Positions 43,585 through 53,651 of a stretch of 56,246 nt of DNA are shown one piece after another. Every line of letters begins with the position of its first letter. Positions within the stretch are counted from its first letter, which is position 1. The DNA is from Magnetospirillum fulvum MGU-K5 (GTDB lineage Bacteria; Pseudomonadota; Alphaproteobacteria; Rhodospirillales; Magnetospirillaceae), in NCBI RefSeq assembly GCF_000442515.1, contig NZ_AQPH01000017.1:1-56246 (forward strand), in the 5' to 3' direction. Made by a program: the position numbers and the translations under genes. The notes beneath the pieces were generated by a model that was not told where the DNA came from, did not search any database, and saw only the letters and a program-made list of their open reading frames with translations.

Positions 43585-46500
43585 TTATCCCAGTCTGATA
43601 CGCAGCCGATGGGTCTTGGCATCATCGATCAGGCGATGGCGCAGCGGGTTCGGGGTAATGGCGATATCGTCAAAAAAGGCGGATGCGATTCCGCGTTCGA
43701 CTCCGTCCGGGTTTTCGACCGTGATGCAGGTTCGGGCCGTTCCGTGGCGCAGCGTCAGTTCGAAGCCGGGCCAGCTTTTAGGGATCGCCGGGTCCAGCAT
43801 CAGCACGTCGCCCTCGCGGCGCAGGCCGAGGATCGATTCCAGACCGGCGCGCTGCATCCAGGCTGCCGACCCGCTGTACCACGTCCACCCGCCGCGTCCG
43901 ACATGGGGCGGCATTGCATAGACGTCGGCGGCGACGACATAGGGCTCGACCTTGTAACGGTGCAGGTCGGCCCGGGTCCGGGCATGGTTGATCGGGTTCA
44001 GCAGGGCGAACAGCTCTGCCGCCTTGCCGCCTTGGCCCAGCGCGGCAAAGGCCATTACCGACCACAAAGCGGCATGGGTGTATTGCCCGCCATTCTCGCG
44101 GATGCCGGGGGGATAGCCCTTGATATAACCGGGATCGTGGGTGGTCTTGTCGAAAGGCGGGGCGAACAACAGCGCCAGCCCATCTTCGGGGCGGATCAGG
44201 TCGCGCTCGACCGCAGCCATCGCGCGGGCCGCCCGCTCCGGCTCGGCCGCGCCCGACAGGACGGCCCAGGATTGAGCAATCGAATCGATCCGGCATTCGA
44301 CGCTGTCCGCCGATCCCAACGCCGTTCCATCGTCGAAAAATCCACGCCGGTACCAATCGCCGTCCCAGGCCTGGGTTTCCAGCGCCGCCACCAGGGCCGA
44401 GGCATGGACACGCCAGGAGACCACCCGGTCGTCCGCGCCGCGCGCGGCGGCCAGCGGGGCAAAGGCGGTCAGGGCGGTGTGCAGCATCCAGCCCAGCCAA
44501 ACGCTTTCGCCTTCTCCCTTCTCACCGACGCGGTTCATGCCGTCGTTCCAGTCGCCGGTCCCGATCAGCGGCAGGCCGTGGCGACCGAGGCCCAGGCTGC
44601 AATCGAGGGCGAGGGCACAATGGTCAAACAAGGACGCCGTCTGGTCGCTGAGACCAGGGTGGAAGAAGCTTTCGGCCTCGTCTTCTTTCAGCACCGGACC
44701 GTCGAGGAACGGCACGGCTTCGTCGAGCACCGCTACATCCTGGGTGACCGCGATATACTGGGCGACGGCAAGGGCCAGCCAGACCCGGTCATCGGAAATA
44801 CGGGTCCGCACCCCCTGGCCGGAATGAGGCAGCCACCAATGCTGGACGTCGCCTTCGACGAATTGCCGCGCTGCCGCCCGCAGCAGATGGGCACGGGTCA
44901 TCGCCGGACGGGTCGCGGCCAGCGCCATTCCGTCCTGAAGTTGATCCCGGAAGCCATAAGCGCCGCTGGCCTGATAAAAGGCCGACCGCGCCCACAGGCG
45001 GCAGGCGACGGTCTGGTACAGCAGCCAGCCGTTCAGCATGATGTCCATTGCCCGGTCGGGCGTTTTGACCTGGACCGCCCCTAACAGATCGTCCCAGAAA
45101 TCGGTGACCGTCATCTCGACCCGGTCGAGGTCGGCGGCCCGGGTCCGCGCGATCAGGCTGCGCGCCTCGTCGGCTGTCGCGCACTCGCCCAACAAGACGA
45201 GGATCTCGATACTGGCACCGGGCGGCAAGTCGATCCGGGTCCGCAGCGCGCCGCACGGGTCCAACCCGGCACCCACCCGGTTCGACATCAGCCCGGTTCC
45301 GTTTAACGCCGCCGGATGGGTCAACGAGCCGTTGCGGCCGATGAATTCACGGCGGTCGCCGGTCCATTCGGTCTGACGCCCGCCAAGGTCGAAGAAGGCG
45401 ATGCGGTCGCCAAACGCGGCGCGCCAGGGATTGCGGGCCAGCATCGCTCCGGTTACCGGATCGATCTCGGTGGCGATGAAGGGCAGCGCAGCCGAGCGCG
45501 ATGGGCCGAGACTCCACTCGACATAAGCCGTCACGCTGAGGCGGCGATGACGGCCGGACAGGTTGCGCAGCACCAGCCGCGAAATTTTGACCGGATCGTC
45601 GAGGGGGACGGTCTGGGCCAGATCCGCGGTGATGCCGTGGGCGGACAACTCGAACCGGCTATAGCCCCGGCCGTGGCGGGCGATATAGGTTGCCGTCTCC
45701 TCGCGGATGGGCAGGGCGGTCGGGGTCCACACCACGCCAGTATCCTCGTCGCGCAGATAGATCGCTTCCCCCGGACGATCGGTGACGGGATCATTCGACC
45801 AGGGGGTCAGTTGATTTTCGCGGCTGTTGACCGCCCAGGTATAGCCGCCCCCCTTGGTGGAGGTCTGAAAGCCAAAGGTCGGGTTGGCGATGACGTTGAT
45901 CCAGGGGGCCGGGCTGGTCTGCCCCGGACCCAGGATCGTGACATATTCGGTTCCGTCCAGGGCAAAGCCGCCTAATCCGTTGAAGAACTCGAGCTTGGGC
46001 AGCGGAGGATGGCGCGGCCGGGCGGCGGCAAATGAGTCCGGAGCGATCGCGCGTACCACGACCGGGGTGACCGGCTTGGGGCGAAGCGGTCTGCCGCCGG
46101 GATCGCGGGTTTCGGCGCGGCGGTCGAGTTGTTCGAACAAGGTGCCGCGCTGTGCGACCAGCACCACCCGCGCCACCGACAGCAACAGCGCCTGGGTCTC
46201 GGCGGGGATCAGATCGGCCCGCAGCAGATAGACCCGCCCCGGTTGTCCGCTTTCGGTCTGGCGGCGGGGTTGGCTGACCCGGACCAGGGCGTCGAGCGCG
46301 GTCTGAAGGTCCTGGACATACGAGGACGGGTGTTCGTTGAGAATCACCAGATCGACGGCCAGCCGCTTCATTCGCCAATATTCCTGCGCCAGCAAAACTT
46401 CACGGGCGAGACCGATCGTGTCGGTATCGGCGATCCGCAGCAGCAGGATCGGCAGATCGCCGGAAATTCCTTGTGACCACAGCGCCGATTGCGGCCCGCC

Positions 46501-49500
46501 GCCGCGCCGGATCGTATCGGACGAGGGACGCAAGGACGGGCTGGCATAGATCATGTGACCGGCCAGCCGCTGGAACAGACCGGCCTCGCCCGCCGAGATA
46601 CCGAGGTGGTGCAACTGGACCTGGGCCTGGGTCCAGGCCAGTGTTGCCGCCCGGCCAAAAGCGGTGACGTCGCGGTGCTTGTCGATACAGGCCAAAACGC
46701 CGTCGCGGGTGGCGGCAACCATGGTCCAGAAGGCGATCCGGACGGTTTCACCCGGGGCGATGCGGACCCGCCGCCGCAACGAGAAAATCGGGTCAAGCAC
46801 GGTGCCGACACTGTTCGACAGCGGGCGGCCGTCGATCATTGCGATGGCCGAGCGGATCGGATGGCCCCGACCGAGGAAGCGGATGCGGTCGGTTTCGTAT
46901 CCGGTCGCGCCGACGGTTTCGCCCTCGACGACCGAGACGTGCGCGGCCCAGATTTCCGGCTCGGCCGTGTCGCGCCGGCGCCGTGTCGCCAACAGAGCCT
47001 CGGTCGAAGCCAGATACTCGGTCTCGACAAACAATTTGGAAAAAGCCGGATGGGCGATGTCGGCGGCCTGGGGGGCCAGCACCAGTTCGGCATAAGAGGT
47101 GACATCGACCTCGCGGACGCGGTTGTCGCCATTGATGATTGAAATCCGGCGGATCTCGGCGTCGTCTTCGGCCGAGATCAGAACCTCCATCGTCGTTTTC
47201 AGCAGGCCGTCGCGGCGGTTGAATTCCGCCCGGTCTTCATGGAACGAGATTTCGGAATGATCGGGTTCGGCGCCGGTTGGCTGAAGCCCGGCCGACCACA
47301 CCGCTCCGCTGCGAACGTCGCGGAAAAAGATGTACGACCCGGAATCGTCGCAGGTGGAATCCTCGCGCCAGCGGGTGATCGCCATCTCGCCCCAGCGGGT
47401 ATAGCCCGACCCCGATGCCGTCAACAGCGTGGTGAACTGACCGTTCGACAGCAGGTGGGTGGCCGGGGTCGCCTGATTGGCATAGGCAAAGCAGCGCTCT
47501 CCCGACAGGGCGGTGTCGAGGGGGGCGTCGGAATTGACCTCGGCCGCCCAGGGATGCGCTACCGAGACGTCGCGCGGCATCCGCTCCTGCAACAGCAATT
47601 CGGTCGCCTGGATAATCGGCTCGGCATGGAAGCGGGTCCGCATCGTGCCGTCGAACAACGCATCGGCGATGGCGACGATCGTCATGCCCTGGTGATGCGC
47701 CATATAGGCGCGGACGATCGAAACGGATTGTCCTTCGGGCAAGCGGGTCGGGGTGAAATCAAGCGCTTCGTAAAACCCATAGCGCCCCAACGCCCCATCC
47801 TGTTCCAGCCGCTCCAGATTCGCGGCGGCGGCGTGGGGATCGATCATCGCCGCCAGGGCGGTGGCATAGGGGGCGATCACCCGGTTCTTGCCCAATCCGC
47901 GCTTCAATCCCAGGCTGGGCACGCCGAAATTCGAATATTGGTAGGTGAATTCCTGGTCGCGGGTACTGTAGGCGGATTCCGAGATGCCCCAGGGCAGGCG
48001 CAGCGTCGCGCCGTATTCGATCTGGCGGCGAACCACCAGCCGGTTGGTCTGTTCGAGCAGGCTTCCCGCCGGGGCCCGCATCACCAGCGACGGCATCAGA
48101 TATTCGAACATCGACCCGGACCACGAGACCAGGGCGGCGCTATGCGCCACCGGGGCCACGGTCCGGCCCAGCCGGAACCAGTGCCGGGCCGGGATGTCGC
48201 CCTTGGCAATCGCGATAAAGCTGGCCAGTCGGGCTTCGGAGGCAAGCAGGTCGTAGCAATTCGAGTCCAAGGTGCCCTCGGGCACCAGATAGCCGATCGA
48301 CAGCAGCATCCGGCCCCGGTCGAGCAGGAAGCCGAACTCCATCGCCAGGGCCATCTCGCGGGCGGTCTGCTCCAGCGCGCCCAGGCGGGCCGCCACCGTC
48401 GTCTCGGTCCCCGGCTCGACGTCCCGGCGGTGGCTTTCGATCGCCTTCAGGCTGGCCTCGGTCCAGAACAGCAGATCGGCATCACCGTCGGTGCCACGCT
48501 CGATCATCAAGGCGCGGGCGATATCGACCATGATCTCGGCCTGGGCGGCCATCCGGGCCAGCCCATCGCGGTCGGGCGATCCATAGCGCAGGATGGTGGC
48601 GATCACCTCGATCGATTCGTCAAGTTGATCCCAGGTCACCGTCTGGGTCAGCGGTCCATCGCGCAGGCTGGCCGCTGTTTCGCGGGTGAGGTCAAGGACG
48701 TCGTTCAGCCCGGCCCGCCGCGTTTCGCTGTCGGAGGGCAGGGTGCGCCAAGCCCGGCAGGAATTGGCCAGGGCGATGAGGTGCCCGGCAAGATTTCCGC
48801 TATCGACCGAGGAAATGTATTTGGGCTCAAGCGCGCGCAGATCGCGTGTGTCGTACCAATTATAGAAATGACCCCGAAACCGCGCCATCGACCCCATCGT
48901 CGCCAGTGTCGCTTCCAGCCGTCCGGCGGCGGCGGCGGTGCCGATCCAGCCGAAATCGCGGGCGCAGGCCACCGACAGCAGGTACAGACCGAGATTGGTG
49001 GGCGAGGTCCGGTGGGCCAGAACCGGAAGCGGATCTTCCTGGAAATTATCGGGCGGAAGCCAATGATCGGTCCCGGTGACGTAGCTTTCGAAAAAGCGCC
49101 ATGTCCGCCGCGCCGTCAGGCGCAGGGCCTGGGTATCGACCTCTGAAACCGGCTGGTATCCGATGCCCTGCGGCGACAGGCTGACCCAGCGCGCCACCAG
49201 CGGCGAGACGAACCACAGCACCGCGATCGGGGCGGCGATGATCCAGGTGTTATCTCCCAGCAGGGCGGCGAGGGTCAGGGCGACCAGGGCGATGACGGGG
49301 GCACCCGCCATCCGCCGGATAAAACCCGAAGTATCGAGGCGTGGGCCGATCGAGGCTTGTGCCGCCGGAACCCATTCGAGCAGATGACGGCGGCTGACGC
49401 ACAACCGCCACAGGGTGCGGGCGATGGCGTCGCTCATCAGCCAGGCCTGATGCGCCCGGAAGATCACCACCAGCCCCGACAGGGTCAAGGCCTGACAGAA

Positions 49501-51447
49501 ATCGTCGGCCAGCGCGCGCAGATGGCTGGCCAGAGTAATTCCCGGCCGTTGCGGCGGGATCGCGGCGACCACCGGAATCAGCGCCGGAACGAAGATCGTT
49601 GCCAGAATGAAGCCGGTCCAGACCAGGGCGGCATCGAACGGCATCGTCCACCCGGCCAGCAGGGCGAGGATCGTGGTGGGGGCCGATACGGTGGCGCGCA
49701 GATTGTCGAGCATCTTCCAGCGCCCGATTTGGGGCAGGACGTCGATGCGTCCGTCGCGCCCGGCCGGAATCGGGCCGCAGCCGAGAATCCACGGCAGCAA
49801 CTGCCAATCGCCCCGAGCCCAGCGATAATGACGCAGGGCATCGACGTCATAGCGGGAGGGGAAGTCCTCGACCACCTCGACATCCGAGGCAAGACCGGCG
49901 CGGACGAACACGCCTTCGAACAGATCGTGGCTGAGCAGCGTCGAATCCGGCACCCGCCCGGCCAGAGCGGCTTCGAAGGCATCGACGTCATAAATCCCCT
50001 TGCCGACATACGATCCCTCGCCATACAGGTCCTGATAGACGTCGGACACCGCCGAGACATAGGGATTGATCCCGCTCAGGCTGGAAAAGATGCGCTGGAA
50101 CACCGATCCCTCGCGGCCAATCGGCAGCGACGGCGTGACGCGCGGTTGCAGCAAGCCATAGCCCTCAATCACCCGCCCGGTCTTTGCATCGAAGCGGGGG
50201 TGATTGAGCGGATGGGCCATCTTGCCGATCAGGCGGCGGGCGGCGTCGCGGGGCAGGCGGGTATCGGCATCCAAGGTGATGACGAAGCGGATATCGGCGG
50301 GAGCACTGGCCGCGACGCCGTCGATGGCGACGAAGTTGGTGTCGGTGGCTCCGCGCAGCAGCCGGTTCAGTTCGTGCAGCTTGCCGCGCTTGCGTTCCCA
50401 TCCCATCCAGCGCTCTTCGCCCTCATTCCACACCCGTTTGCGGTGGAACAGGTGGAATCGCGCTCCCGCCGGAGCCGGGCCGTGGCGGCGATTCAGCCGT
50501 TCGATTCCCGCCGCCGCGAGGGCCAGCAGAGACTCGTCCTCTGCGGTTTGTTCCGAGGCGGAATCGATCCAATCGGACAGCAGGGCGTAATGAATCTCGC
50601 CCTCGGGACTGGCGAGGTGATGGATTTCCAGTTGCTCGATCTGCTCCTCGATCGCCTTGGGCGCGGTCAGCAGGCAGGGGACGACGACGATGGTGCGCAA
50701 CGGCGCGGCGATGCCGTGGGCCAGTTCAAGCCCCGGCAGCAGGGTCGGGCGAAAGCCGAAGGTGACGGCGCGATTGACCAGGGCAACCGCCGCGTCGATT
50801 GCCGGGATCAGCCCCAAGGCCGCCAGCAGGAGCAGGTCCACCGTTTCGAGCCCGTCCAGTCCCAGCCCCAGCAGCGGCACCGCGAGCAGCAGCACGGCAA
50901 CACTGCCGGTGGCGAGAGCATAGCCGCCGATCCCAAACAGCCGGATCAGCCGTGCCGGCCATCGCCGCAGCCGGGGGCGATAGCCGATCGAGGCTTCGAA
51001 CGCGCGACGTCCCCCGGCGATCAGGTAATAGCCGGGGTCGCGGCGTCGGTTCGTCTCTTCCTCGGTTACGGTATCGTGCTGGGCCGTCGCGGCGGCGGTG
51101 GCGGCGTGGGTGACCTCCAGTTCCGACCGCCCGGAGCGCCGGGCCAGATCCTCGACCGCGCAGCGGTAAAGATTGCGGGTCGGGAAATCCATCGCCCGGA
51201 ACGCGCTGTCCGCGGCCAGGGCATCGTCGACGAGACAAACGCTTTCGACGATATCGTTCCAGTCGATTTCCGAGATCAGCCGCAGGCTGGTGATGATGTT
51301 GCGGACGGTGACATTGGCGGCCCCCAGCCGTCGGTGGCTGTCATGCACGACGGTTTCGACCGTCTTGGACTGGGCCGCCAGTCGGCGGTCGAGCCAATTC
51401 AGCGCCGGGGCAATCCGCAAATCCTGATCGCGCAGCCGATGGACCAA
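43585..51447 (-). CDS. ndvB: Cyclic beta-1,2-glucan synthase, main part (GT84-GH94)
   Basis: 2,620 residues in this frame. It carries the membrane segments, the GT84 glycosyltransferase with its DxD in TLDADTRLP and HYRWARGDWQ, and a glycoamylase-like segment (WRFFESYVTGTDHWLPPDNF). The C-terminal GH94 phosphorylase module has the catalytic GDWNDGMNRVGEKGEGESVW. NdvB/ChvB proteins use UDP-glucose to build, elongate and cyclise periplasmic beta-1,2-glucans; the GH94 part sets ring size. The frame opens at TTG 51447 but the family sequence continues upstream as LAESFAVQLVHRLRDQD. It joins the N-terminal fragment at 51468-52196 if one G is added to the six-G run (complement of 51472-51477), giving 2,870 residues, the normal family length. 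Confidence 0.9.
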   Translation of the reverse strand: MVHRLRDQDLRIAPALNWLDRRLAAQSKTVETVVHDSHRRLGAANVTVRNIITSLRLISEIDWNDIVESVCLVDDALAADSAFRAMDFPTRNLYRCAVEDLARRSGRSELEVTHAATAAATAQHDTVTEEETNRRRDPGYYLIAGGRRAFEASIGYRPRLRRWPARLIRLFGIGGYALATGSVAVLLLAVPLLGLGLDGLETVDLLLLAALGLIPAIDAAVALVNRAVTFGFRPTLLPGLELAHGIAAPLRTIVVVPCLLTAPKAIEEQIEQLEIHHLASPEGEIHYALLSDWIDSASEQTAEDESLLALAAAGIERLNRRHGPAPAGARFHLFHRKRVWNEGEERWMGWERKRGKLHELNRLLRGATDTNFVAIDGVAASAPADIRFVITLDADTRLPRDAARRLIGKMAHPLNHPRFDAKTGRVIEGYGLLQPRVTPSLPIGREGSVFQRIFSSLSGINPYVSAVSDVYQDLYGEGSYVGKGIYDVDAFEAALAGRVPDSTLLSHDLFEGVFVRAGLASDVEVVEDFPSRYDVDALRHYRWARGDWQLLPWILGCGPIPAGRDGRIDVLPQIGRWKMLDNLRATVSAPTTILALLAGWTMPFDAALVWTGFILATIFVPALIPVVAAIPPQRPGITLASHLRALADDFCQALTLSGLVVIFRAHQAWLMSDAIARTLWRLCVSRRHLLEWVPAAQASIGPRLDTSGFIRRMAGAPVIALVALTLAALLGDNTWIIAAPIAVLWFVSPLVARWVSLSPQGIGYQPVSEVDTQALRLTARRTWRFFESYVTGTDHWLPPDNFQEDPLPVLAHRTSPTNLGLYLLSVACARDFGWIGTAAAAGRLEATLATMGSMARFRGHFYNWYDTRDLRALEPKYISSVDSGNLAGHLIALANSCRAWRTLPSDSETRRAGLNDVLDLTRETAASLRDGPLTQTVTWDQLDESIEVIATILRYGSPDRDGLARMAAQAEIMVDIARALMIERGTDGDADLLFWTEASLKAIESHRRDVEPGTETTVAARLGALEQTAREMALAMEFGFLLDRGRMLLSIGYLVPEGTLDSNCYDLLASEARLASFIAIAKGDIPARHWFRLGRTVAPVAHSAALVSWSGSMFEYLMPSLVMRAPAGSLLEQTNRLVVRRQIEYGATLRLPWGISESAYSTRDQEFTYQYSNFGVPSLGLKRGLGKNRVIAPYATALAAMIDPHAAAANLERLEQDGALGRYGFYEALDFTPTRLPEGQSVSIVRAYMAHHQGMTIVAIADALFDGTMRTRFHAEPIIQATELLLQERMPRDVSVAHPWAAEVNSDAPLDTALSGERCFAYANQATPATHLLSNGQFTTLLTASGSGYTRWGEMAITRWREDSTCDDSGSYIFFRDVRSGAVWSAGLQPTGAEPDHSEISFHEDRAEFNRRDGLLKTTMEVLISAEDDAEIRRISIINGDNRVREVDVTSYAELVLAPQAADIAHPAFSKLFVETEYLASTEALLATRRRRDTAEPEIWAAHVSVVEGETVGATGYETDRIRFLGRGHPIRSAIAMIDGRPLSNSVGTVLDPIFSLRRRVRIAPGETVRIAFWTMVAATRDGVLACIDKHRDVTAFGRAATLAWTQAQVQLHHLGISAGEAGLFQRLAGHMIYASPSLRPSSDTIRRGGGPQSALWSQGISGDLPILLLRIADTDTIGLAREVLLAQEYWRMKRLAVDLVILNEHPSSYVQDLQTALDALVRVSQPRRQTESGQPGRVYLLRADLIPAETQALLLSVARVVLVAQRGTLFEQLDRRAETRDPGGRPLRPKPVTPVVVRAIAPDSFAAARPRHPPLPKLEFFNGLGGFALDGTEYVTILGPGQTSPAPWINVIANPTFGFQTSTKGGGYTWAVNSRENQLTPWSNDPVTDRPGEAIYLRDEDTGVVWTPTALPIREETATYIARHGRGYSRFELSAHGITADLAQTVPLDDPVKISRLVLRNLSGRHRRLSVTAYVEWSLGPSRSAALPFIATEIDPVTGAMLARNPWRAAFGDRIAFFDLGGRQTEWTGDRREFIGRNGSLTHPAALNGTGLMSNRVGAGLDPCGALRTRIDLPPGASIEILVLLGECATADEARSLIARTRAADLDRVEMTVTDFWDDLLGAVQVKTPDRAMDIMLNGWLLYQTVACRLWARSAFYQASGAYGFRDQLQDGMALAATRPAMTRAHLLRAAARQFVEGDVQHWWLPHSGQGVRTRISDDRVWLALAVAQYIAVTQDVAVLDEAVPFLDGPVLKEDEAESFFHPGLSDQTASLFDHCALALDCSLGLGRHGLPLIGTGDWNDGMNRVGEKGEGESVWLGWMLHTALTAFAPLAAARGADDRVVSWRVHASALVAALETQAWDGDWYRRGFFDDGTALGSADSVECRIDSIAQSWAVLSGAAEPERAARAMAAVERDLIRPEDGLALLFAPPFDKTTHDPGYIKGYPPGIRENGGQYTHAALWSVMAFAALGQGGKAAELFALLNPINHARTRADLHRYKVEPYVVAADVYAMPPHVGRGGWTWYSGSAAWMQRAGLESILGLRREGDVLMLDPAIPKSWPGFELTLRHGTARTCITVENPDGVERGIASAFFDDIAITPNPLRHRLIDDAKTHRLRIRLG

Positions 51448-51467
51448 CTGAACCGCGAAAGATTCGG

Positions 51468-52196
51468 CTAGCCCCCCTCCGTCTGCCCGGCCAGGATCGT
51501 TTCGATCGGTTCGGCGTTACTGCCCTCGATTTCCAGCAGGCGGTCGGCTAGATCGTTGGCCTGCTGTCTGGCGGCGCGATCTTCCAAAATCTGTTGGGCC
51601 ACCCGCCGCAAATTCTCGATCAGCACGATCTGAAGGGTGATCGAGACCGCCCACAATTCGCCGATCGTCAGCGGCTGCACCTCTTGGTACGCCCGGACAT
51701 AGCGGATCAACATCGCGGGGTCGAAGCGGCTGTCGCAATGGGCGACGAAGGCCCAGGCCAGACCGAACACGCGGGGATAGAGGGCGAACGGCCCATCGGA
51801 CAATTTGGGCAATTGCCGGTAATAGCTGCTGGGCAGATTGGATTGAATTTCGCGGATCTGGCGTTCGATCACGTAATAATTATCGACCAGCCATTCCGCC
51901 GCCGGAGTGATTGCACCGCCCTCGTCGATCACCCCCACCATGTCGCGATAGGCTCCGAGCAGAACCGCCCCGTTATCGGCCAGCCGTTTGGTCAGCGAGC
52001 GGCCCCGGATCAGCCGGGCCGTCACTGCCTGGGCGACGGCCAGACTGCGGGCATGGTCCTCGATCCGCTCGACGCTGAACAATTCCTCGCGGATCGGGTC
52101 GCGGTCGTCCCAGGGCGAGCCCGCGCGGTCCTTAGGCCCGCTCCGGGCCGGAGCGGATTTGAGTCCCGAACTGAAAATGGAAGACATCGATCGCAT
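51468..52196 (-). CDS. Cyclic glucan synthase, N-terminal fragment in another frame
   Basis: 242 residues from ATG 52196 (AGGAG 10 bases upstream; ATG 52187 alternative). The sequence ELFSVERIEDHARSL, NYYVIERQIREIQSNLPSSYYRQLPKL split over the conserved block, and YPRVFGLAWAFVAHCDSRFD is the standard N-terminus of NdvB/ChvB, which in relatives is continuous with the glycosyltransferase. It stops right after a G run (GAG GGG GGC TAG). Adding one G restores the read-through into the large downstream frame. Either a sequencing error, a mutation inactivating the synthase, or slippage on the G run. Confidence 0.85.
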   Translation of the reverse strand: MRSMSSIFSSGLKSAPARSGPKDRAGSPWDDRDPIREELFSVERIEDHARSLAVAQAVTARLIRGRSLTKRLADNGAVLLGAYRDMVGVIDEGGAITPAAEWLVDNYYVIERQIREIQSNLPSSYYRQLPKLSDGPFALYPRVFGLAWAFVAHCDSRFDPAMLIRYVRAYQEVQPLTIGELWAVSITLQIVLIENLRRVAQQILEDRAARQQANDLADRLLEIEGSNAEPIETILAGQTEGG

Positions 52197-52513
52197 CGGC
52201 CCCGGTCTCCTTGTCGCGTTGTGCGGCGGTGTCGCGGAGCTCGCGTTTGATACTGGCGAGCCGAGGCGGCGCTTGGGCCACGTCACTCCCGGAACGGGGC
52301 GACATGGCCTGGGGCGAAGGGATGAACCGTCATTGGATGGGATCGCGTGACGGCCTGTGATTCTGGCCATCATTTTTCGCAGCCGACGCGCTCTGACTCT
52401 GGGTCATGGCGTCTGGGTGGTATTGCTGCGTCGTCAATATTGCCGCATCTACGGCGTTATTATCTGTTCATCCCTGTATCTGTATTGTTGACTGTTTCGC
52501 CGGGAAGTCAACT

Positions 52514-52538
52514 GGACATTATTGTATTAATAATGTCC
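52514..52538. repeat. Perfect 10-bp inverted repeat in an AT-rich gap
   Basis: GGACATTATT (52514-52523), GTATT, AATAATGTCC (52529-52538). It stands in a 380-base AT-rich gap between the start of the glucan synthase gene and the end of the acid phosphatase gene, both on the minus strand. It could terminate phosphatase transcription, or be an operator for the synthase. Confidence 0.5.
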
Positions 52539-52577
52539 TTTGTAATGACTTCGATCTGTTTGTAACGCTTGGCGCGT

Positions 52578-53267
52578 TTACGGCTGGCGGGCCGCCTGCA
52601 TCTCGGCGGTGGCTTCGGCCAGATCGGCGGTAAAGGCCGGATTGGCGAATAAGCGTGTGGCGATAATCAGACCGGCCATCCGTCCGGCTTCGACGTCGCT
52701 GGGGTAATGGACGCCGCCAATCATCCGTTGCTCGCCATAATGCCGGGCGCGGGCGAACAGAGCGTCGCGGCGGTCGGGAGCCATCCGGGCCAACACTTCG
52801 GCCACCAGCATCGCATAGGCGTTGTGGCGGCTGGGATAGGAACTGCCCTTGGGGCGGGGAACGCTGGGATCGATCGAGGCCTCGATCTGGAACGGTCTGG
52901 GGCGTTGCCAGACCGATTTGGTCGCGCCGACGATTTCGTGCAGATCGTTGCCGAACCGCTTGAAAAAAGCGCGGGTCTTGGGCAGGCGCTCGGGGTCGAT
53001 CTCGCCGATGGCCGGCAGGAAACGGTCGAGCGTCATCTCTTGATCGGCGCGGGTCTGCGCCACCTGGGCCTCGGTCCGGTTCCGTTGCAGGGACAGCAGA
53101 TAGTCGATTTCGCTCCGCACCAGGACCGGGTCGCTGGGCGGCGGCGGCAACAGGCCGATCAGATCGACCTGTTCCGCCTCCAGATAGCCGATCCGCGCCG
53201 GGCTGTCGGCCAGGGCAGGAAACGCGATGAAGACGAGCAGCAGCAGAACGGAGATAAGGCGGCGCAT
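52578..53267 (-). CDS. PAP2-family (class A) acid phosphatase, secreted
   Basis: 229 residues from ATG 53267 with AGGGA upstream. Cleavable signal peptide (MRRLISVLLLLVFIAFPALA). PAP2 motifs: K-x6-RP as KSVWQRPRP, PSRH in SSYPSRHNAYA (PSGH in most members), and R-x5-H-x3-D as RMIGGVHYPSD with catalytic His. It resembles the PhoN/class A non-specific acid phosphatases in the periplasm that release phosphate from organic monoesters. It stands alone between the glucan synthase and the winged-helix gene. Confidence 0.9.
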   Translation of the reverse strand: MRRLISVLLLLVFIAFPALADSPARIGYLEAEQVDLIGLLPPPPSDPVLVRSEIDYLLSLQRNRTEAQVAQTRADQEMTLDRFLPAIGEIDPERLPKTRAFFKRFGNDLHEIVGATKSVWQRPRPFQIEASIDPSVPRPKGSSYPSRHNAYAMLVAEVLARMAPDRRDALFARARHYGEQRMIGGVHYPSDVEAGRMAGLIIATRLFANPAFTADLAEATAEMQAARQP

Positions 53268-53297
53268 CGGTGGTCCCTGGAGTGATTGCAACGCGCC

Positions 53298-53651
53298 CTA
53301 GGTCACCGCCCGGCGAAAGAGGACGTCTCCGTCTTTATCCGGGGCGGGCTGGGGCCTGTCCAGTTCGATTTCGTCGAGCAGCCGGGCCAGCGTCGTCCGT
53401 CCCGCCGGTCCCAGCGACACGGTCCAACGCCGCCCGTCACAGACCATGCGGATGTGTCCGCCGCGAACCATCTCCTGAAGGCAGGCGGACACCGATGTGT
53501 GGCGTCCGCAATCGGCGATGACCGCTTCGACCGCCGAGACCACCTGGCCGAGCGGCAGCGGGCCGGACTGGACCAGTTCCAGCACCCGCCGCCACATCAG
53601 GGCGCGACAGACGGGGTCGCACCGCCCTCCGGAGCCGGGAGCGTCTGTCAT
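53298..53651 (-). CDS. Small winged-helix-like protein coupled to the DUF2325 gene
   Basis: 117 residues; the start overlaps the stop of the upstream gene (ATGA, 53648-53651). The fold pattern looks like a winged helix (RRVLELVQSGPLPLGQVVSAVE, then HTSVSACLQEMVRGGHIRMVCDGRRWTVSL, a helix followed by a beta wing). It could be a regulator or an adaptor. Pairing with the DUF2325 protein by translational coupling suggests they act together. No family recognised. Confidence 0.7.
   Translation of the reverse strand: MTDAPGSGGRCDPVCRALMWRRVLELVQSGPLPLGQVVSAVEAVIADCGRHTSVSACLQEMVRGGHIRMVCDGRRWTVSLGPAGRTTLARLLDEIELDRPQPAPDKDGDVLFRRAVT

Noticed and set aside
47239-51471. Long plus-strand open frames opposite the glucan synthase
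   Set aside because: They mirror the minus-strand codons, lack ribosome sites and protein-like hydrophobic patterning; the minus strand encodes a clear NdvB protein.
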